Shown here piece after piece: positions 35,345 to 35,714 of a stretch of 35,714 bases of DNA; the stretch's first letter is position 1; each line of letters starts with the position of its first letter. The notes under the pieces were generated by a model. That model did no database searches, was not told where the DNA came from, and saw only the letters and a program-made list of their open reading frames with translations. The position numbers were made by a program, and so were the translations under genes. Source of the DNA: Burkholderiales bacterium PBB2 (GTDB taxonomy: Bacteria > Pseudomonadota > Gammaproteobacteria > Burkholderiales > Burkholderiaceae_C); assembly GCA_002255955.1 (NCBI GenBank), contig NKIM01000024.1, positions 1 to 35,714 on the forward strand. Direction: 5' to 3'.

Positions 35345-35680
35345 GGCGGGGGCTCCTTGACTCTGGGTGACTTTGCGATGAATGGGGCGCTGCGGGCCAA
35401 GGACCTAGCGGCCACGCAGCGTTCAGAATGAACAAAAAGCACGACGAACGCGGGCGCACCGCTTCGACACGCCCCAGCAAAAAAATGAACGGGAACGCCG
35501 CGCGGGCAACCGCCCCGCACGGCCATCACCCCATTCTGTGCGCCGCCCACCGGCACCGTCATGCGCGTTTGTGCCAGGGCAGCGCCGGGCCGAAGCACGG
35601 AGACTCAGGCCAGCCGGCGCAGAGCTGATGAGAAGCGATGCGATGTAGCGGCAGCGCCTTGTCGCTTTGCGGCGCGCCGC
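35345..35680. other. Gene-free leader of the propeller/MoaD-like operon
   Basis: No credible gene is seen. A small open frame on the minus strand overlaps the propeller gene start and has no ribosome-binding site or recognisable protein. GTTCA-GAA-TGAAC (35421-35433) is a short inverted repeat ~80 bp upstream of the propeller ATG, next to an A-rich stretch; it could be an operator. The promoter of the operon is probably here. Confidence 0.4.
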
Positions 35681-35714
35681 GGGGGGGGGGGGGGGGGGGG
35701 GGGGGGCGGGGGGT
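35681..35714. other. Homopolymer G run at the window end, probable assembly artefact
   Basis: A run of 26 G (35681-35706), one C, six G and a final T. Runs of this length are rare in bacterial chromosomes and common at the ends of contigs from two-colour sequencing, where no signal is read as G. Treat the last ~35 bases as unreliable. Confidence 0.8.

Noticed and set aside
35341-35598. Small gene upstream of the propeller gene
   Set aside because: It overlaps the propeller start, has no ribosome-binding site, and its translation resembles nothing I recognise.

Overview
This window is GC-rich, densely coded chromosomal DNA from a betaproteobacterium, most likely order Burkholderiales in the Rubrivivax/Leptothrix/Roseateles neighbourhood. 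That placement is inferred from codon use, the three-copy chemoreceptor complement, sigma-28 promoters of the form TCAAG-N15-GCCGAT, a PEP-CTERM protein, a rhombosortase, and the yhdP-nitrilase and glnE neighbourhoods. The right edge ends in a long G run and is probably a contig end. The left edge cuts a LytS-type histidine kinase. No rRNA, tRNA, CRISPR array, insertion sequence or prophage gene was seen.

Layout. 1-4.0 kb: truncated sensor kinase, CaiB/BaiF CoA-transferase, a DUF7010-like membrane protein and a ketopantoate reductase family enzyme. 4.1-8.9 kb: a chemotaxis cluster, in which a sigma-28-type promoter drives a chemoreceptor whose stop codon overlaps the start of a periplasmic solute-binding protein. 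Converging on it are a secreted stand-alone Cache protein and a second chemoreceptor. 9.0-12.8 kb: ABC exporter and GNAT acetyltransferase, then a divergent PEP-CTERM glycerophosphodiesterase with a clear terminator. 13.4-16.8 kb: NnrU-like membrane protein, M24 metallopeptidase, small lipoprotein and nitrilase-family amidase. 17.2-25.0 kb: yhdP, divergent glnE, and a rhombosortase gene overlapping the end of glnE. 25.1-28.3 kb: an EamA transporter and a third chemoreceptor with its own sigma-28-type promoter. 28.4-35.3 kb: six genes all on the minus strand, encoding a serine hydrolase, photolyase/cryptochrome, AbgT transporter, SGNH hydrolase, a MoaD/ThiS-like ubiquitin-fold protein and a BNR-repeat propeller protein. 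The last two overlap by four bases.

The most unusual content is non-coding. The only two large gene-free stretches inside the window (12.86-13.38 kb and 16.84-17.21 kb) are built on the same plan. Each has two long stem-loop units facing away from each other with their 5' ends about 45-55 nt apart. Each unit has a 17-25 bp outer stem, a conserved purine-rich 5' strand, a short inner hairpin and a conserved 3' strand containing CATGA. A shared 17-nt motif (AGGTCCGCWATGTGCCG) lies just past the 3' end of one unit in each pair. In the second pair both units are 106 nt long, and the stems have changed sequence while staying complementary. This looks like a dispersed structured repeat family (REP/REPIN-like, or a structured RNA) rather than random spacer.

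Functionally, the window holds mainly signalling (three chemoreceptors plus two putative periplasmic ligand-binding partners), envelope functions (YhdP, ABC exporter, two lines of evidence for C-terminal protein sorting), nitrogen control (GlnE) and metabolite repair or salvage (nitrilase, AbgT, M24 peptidase, CoA-transferase).
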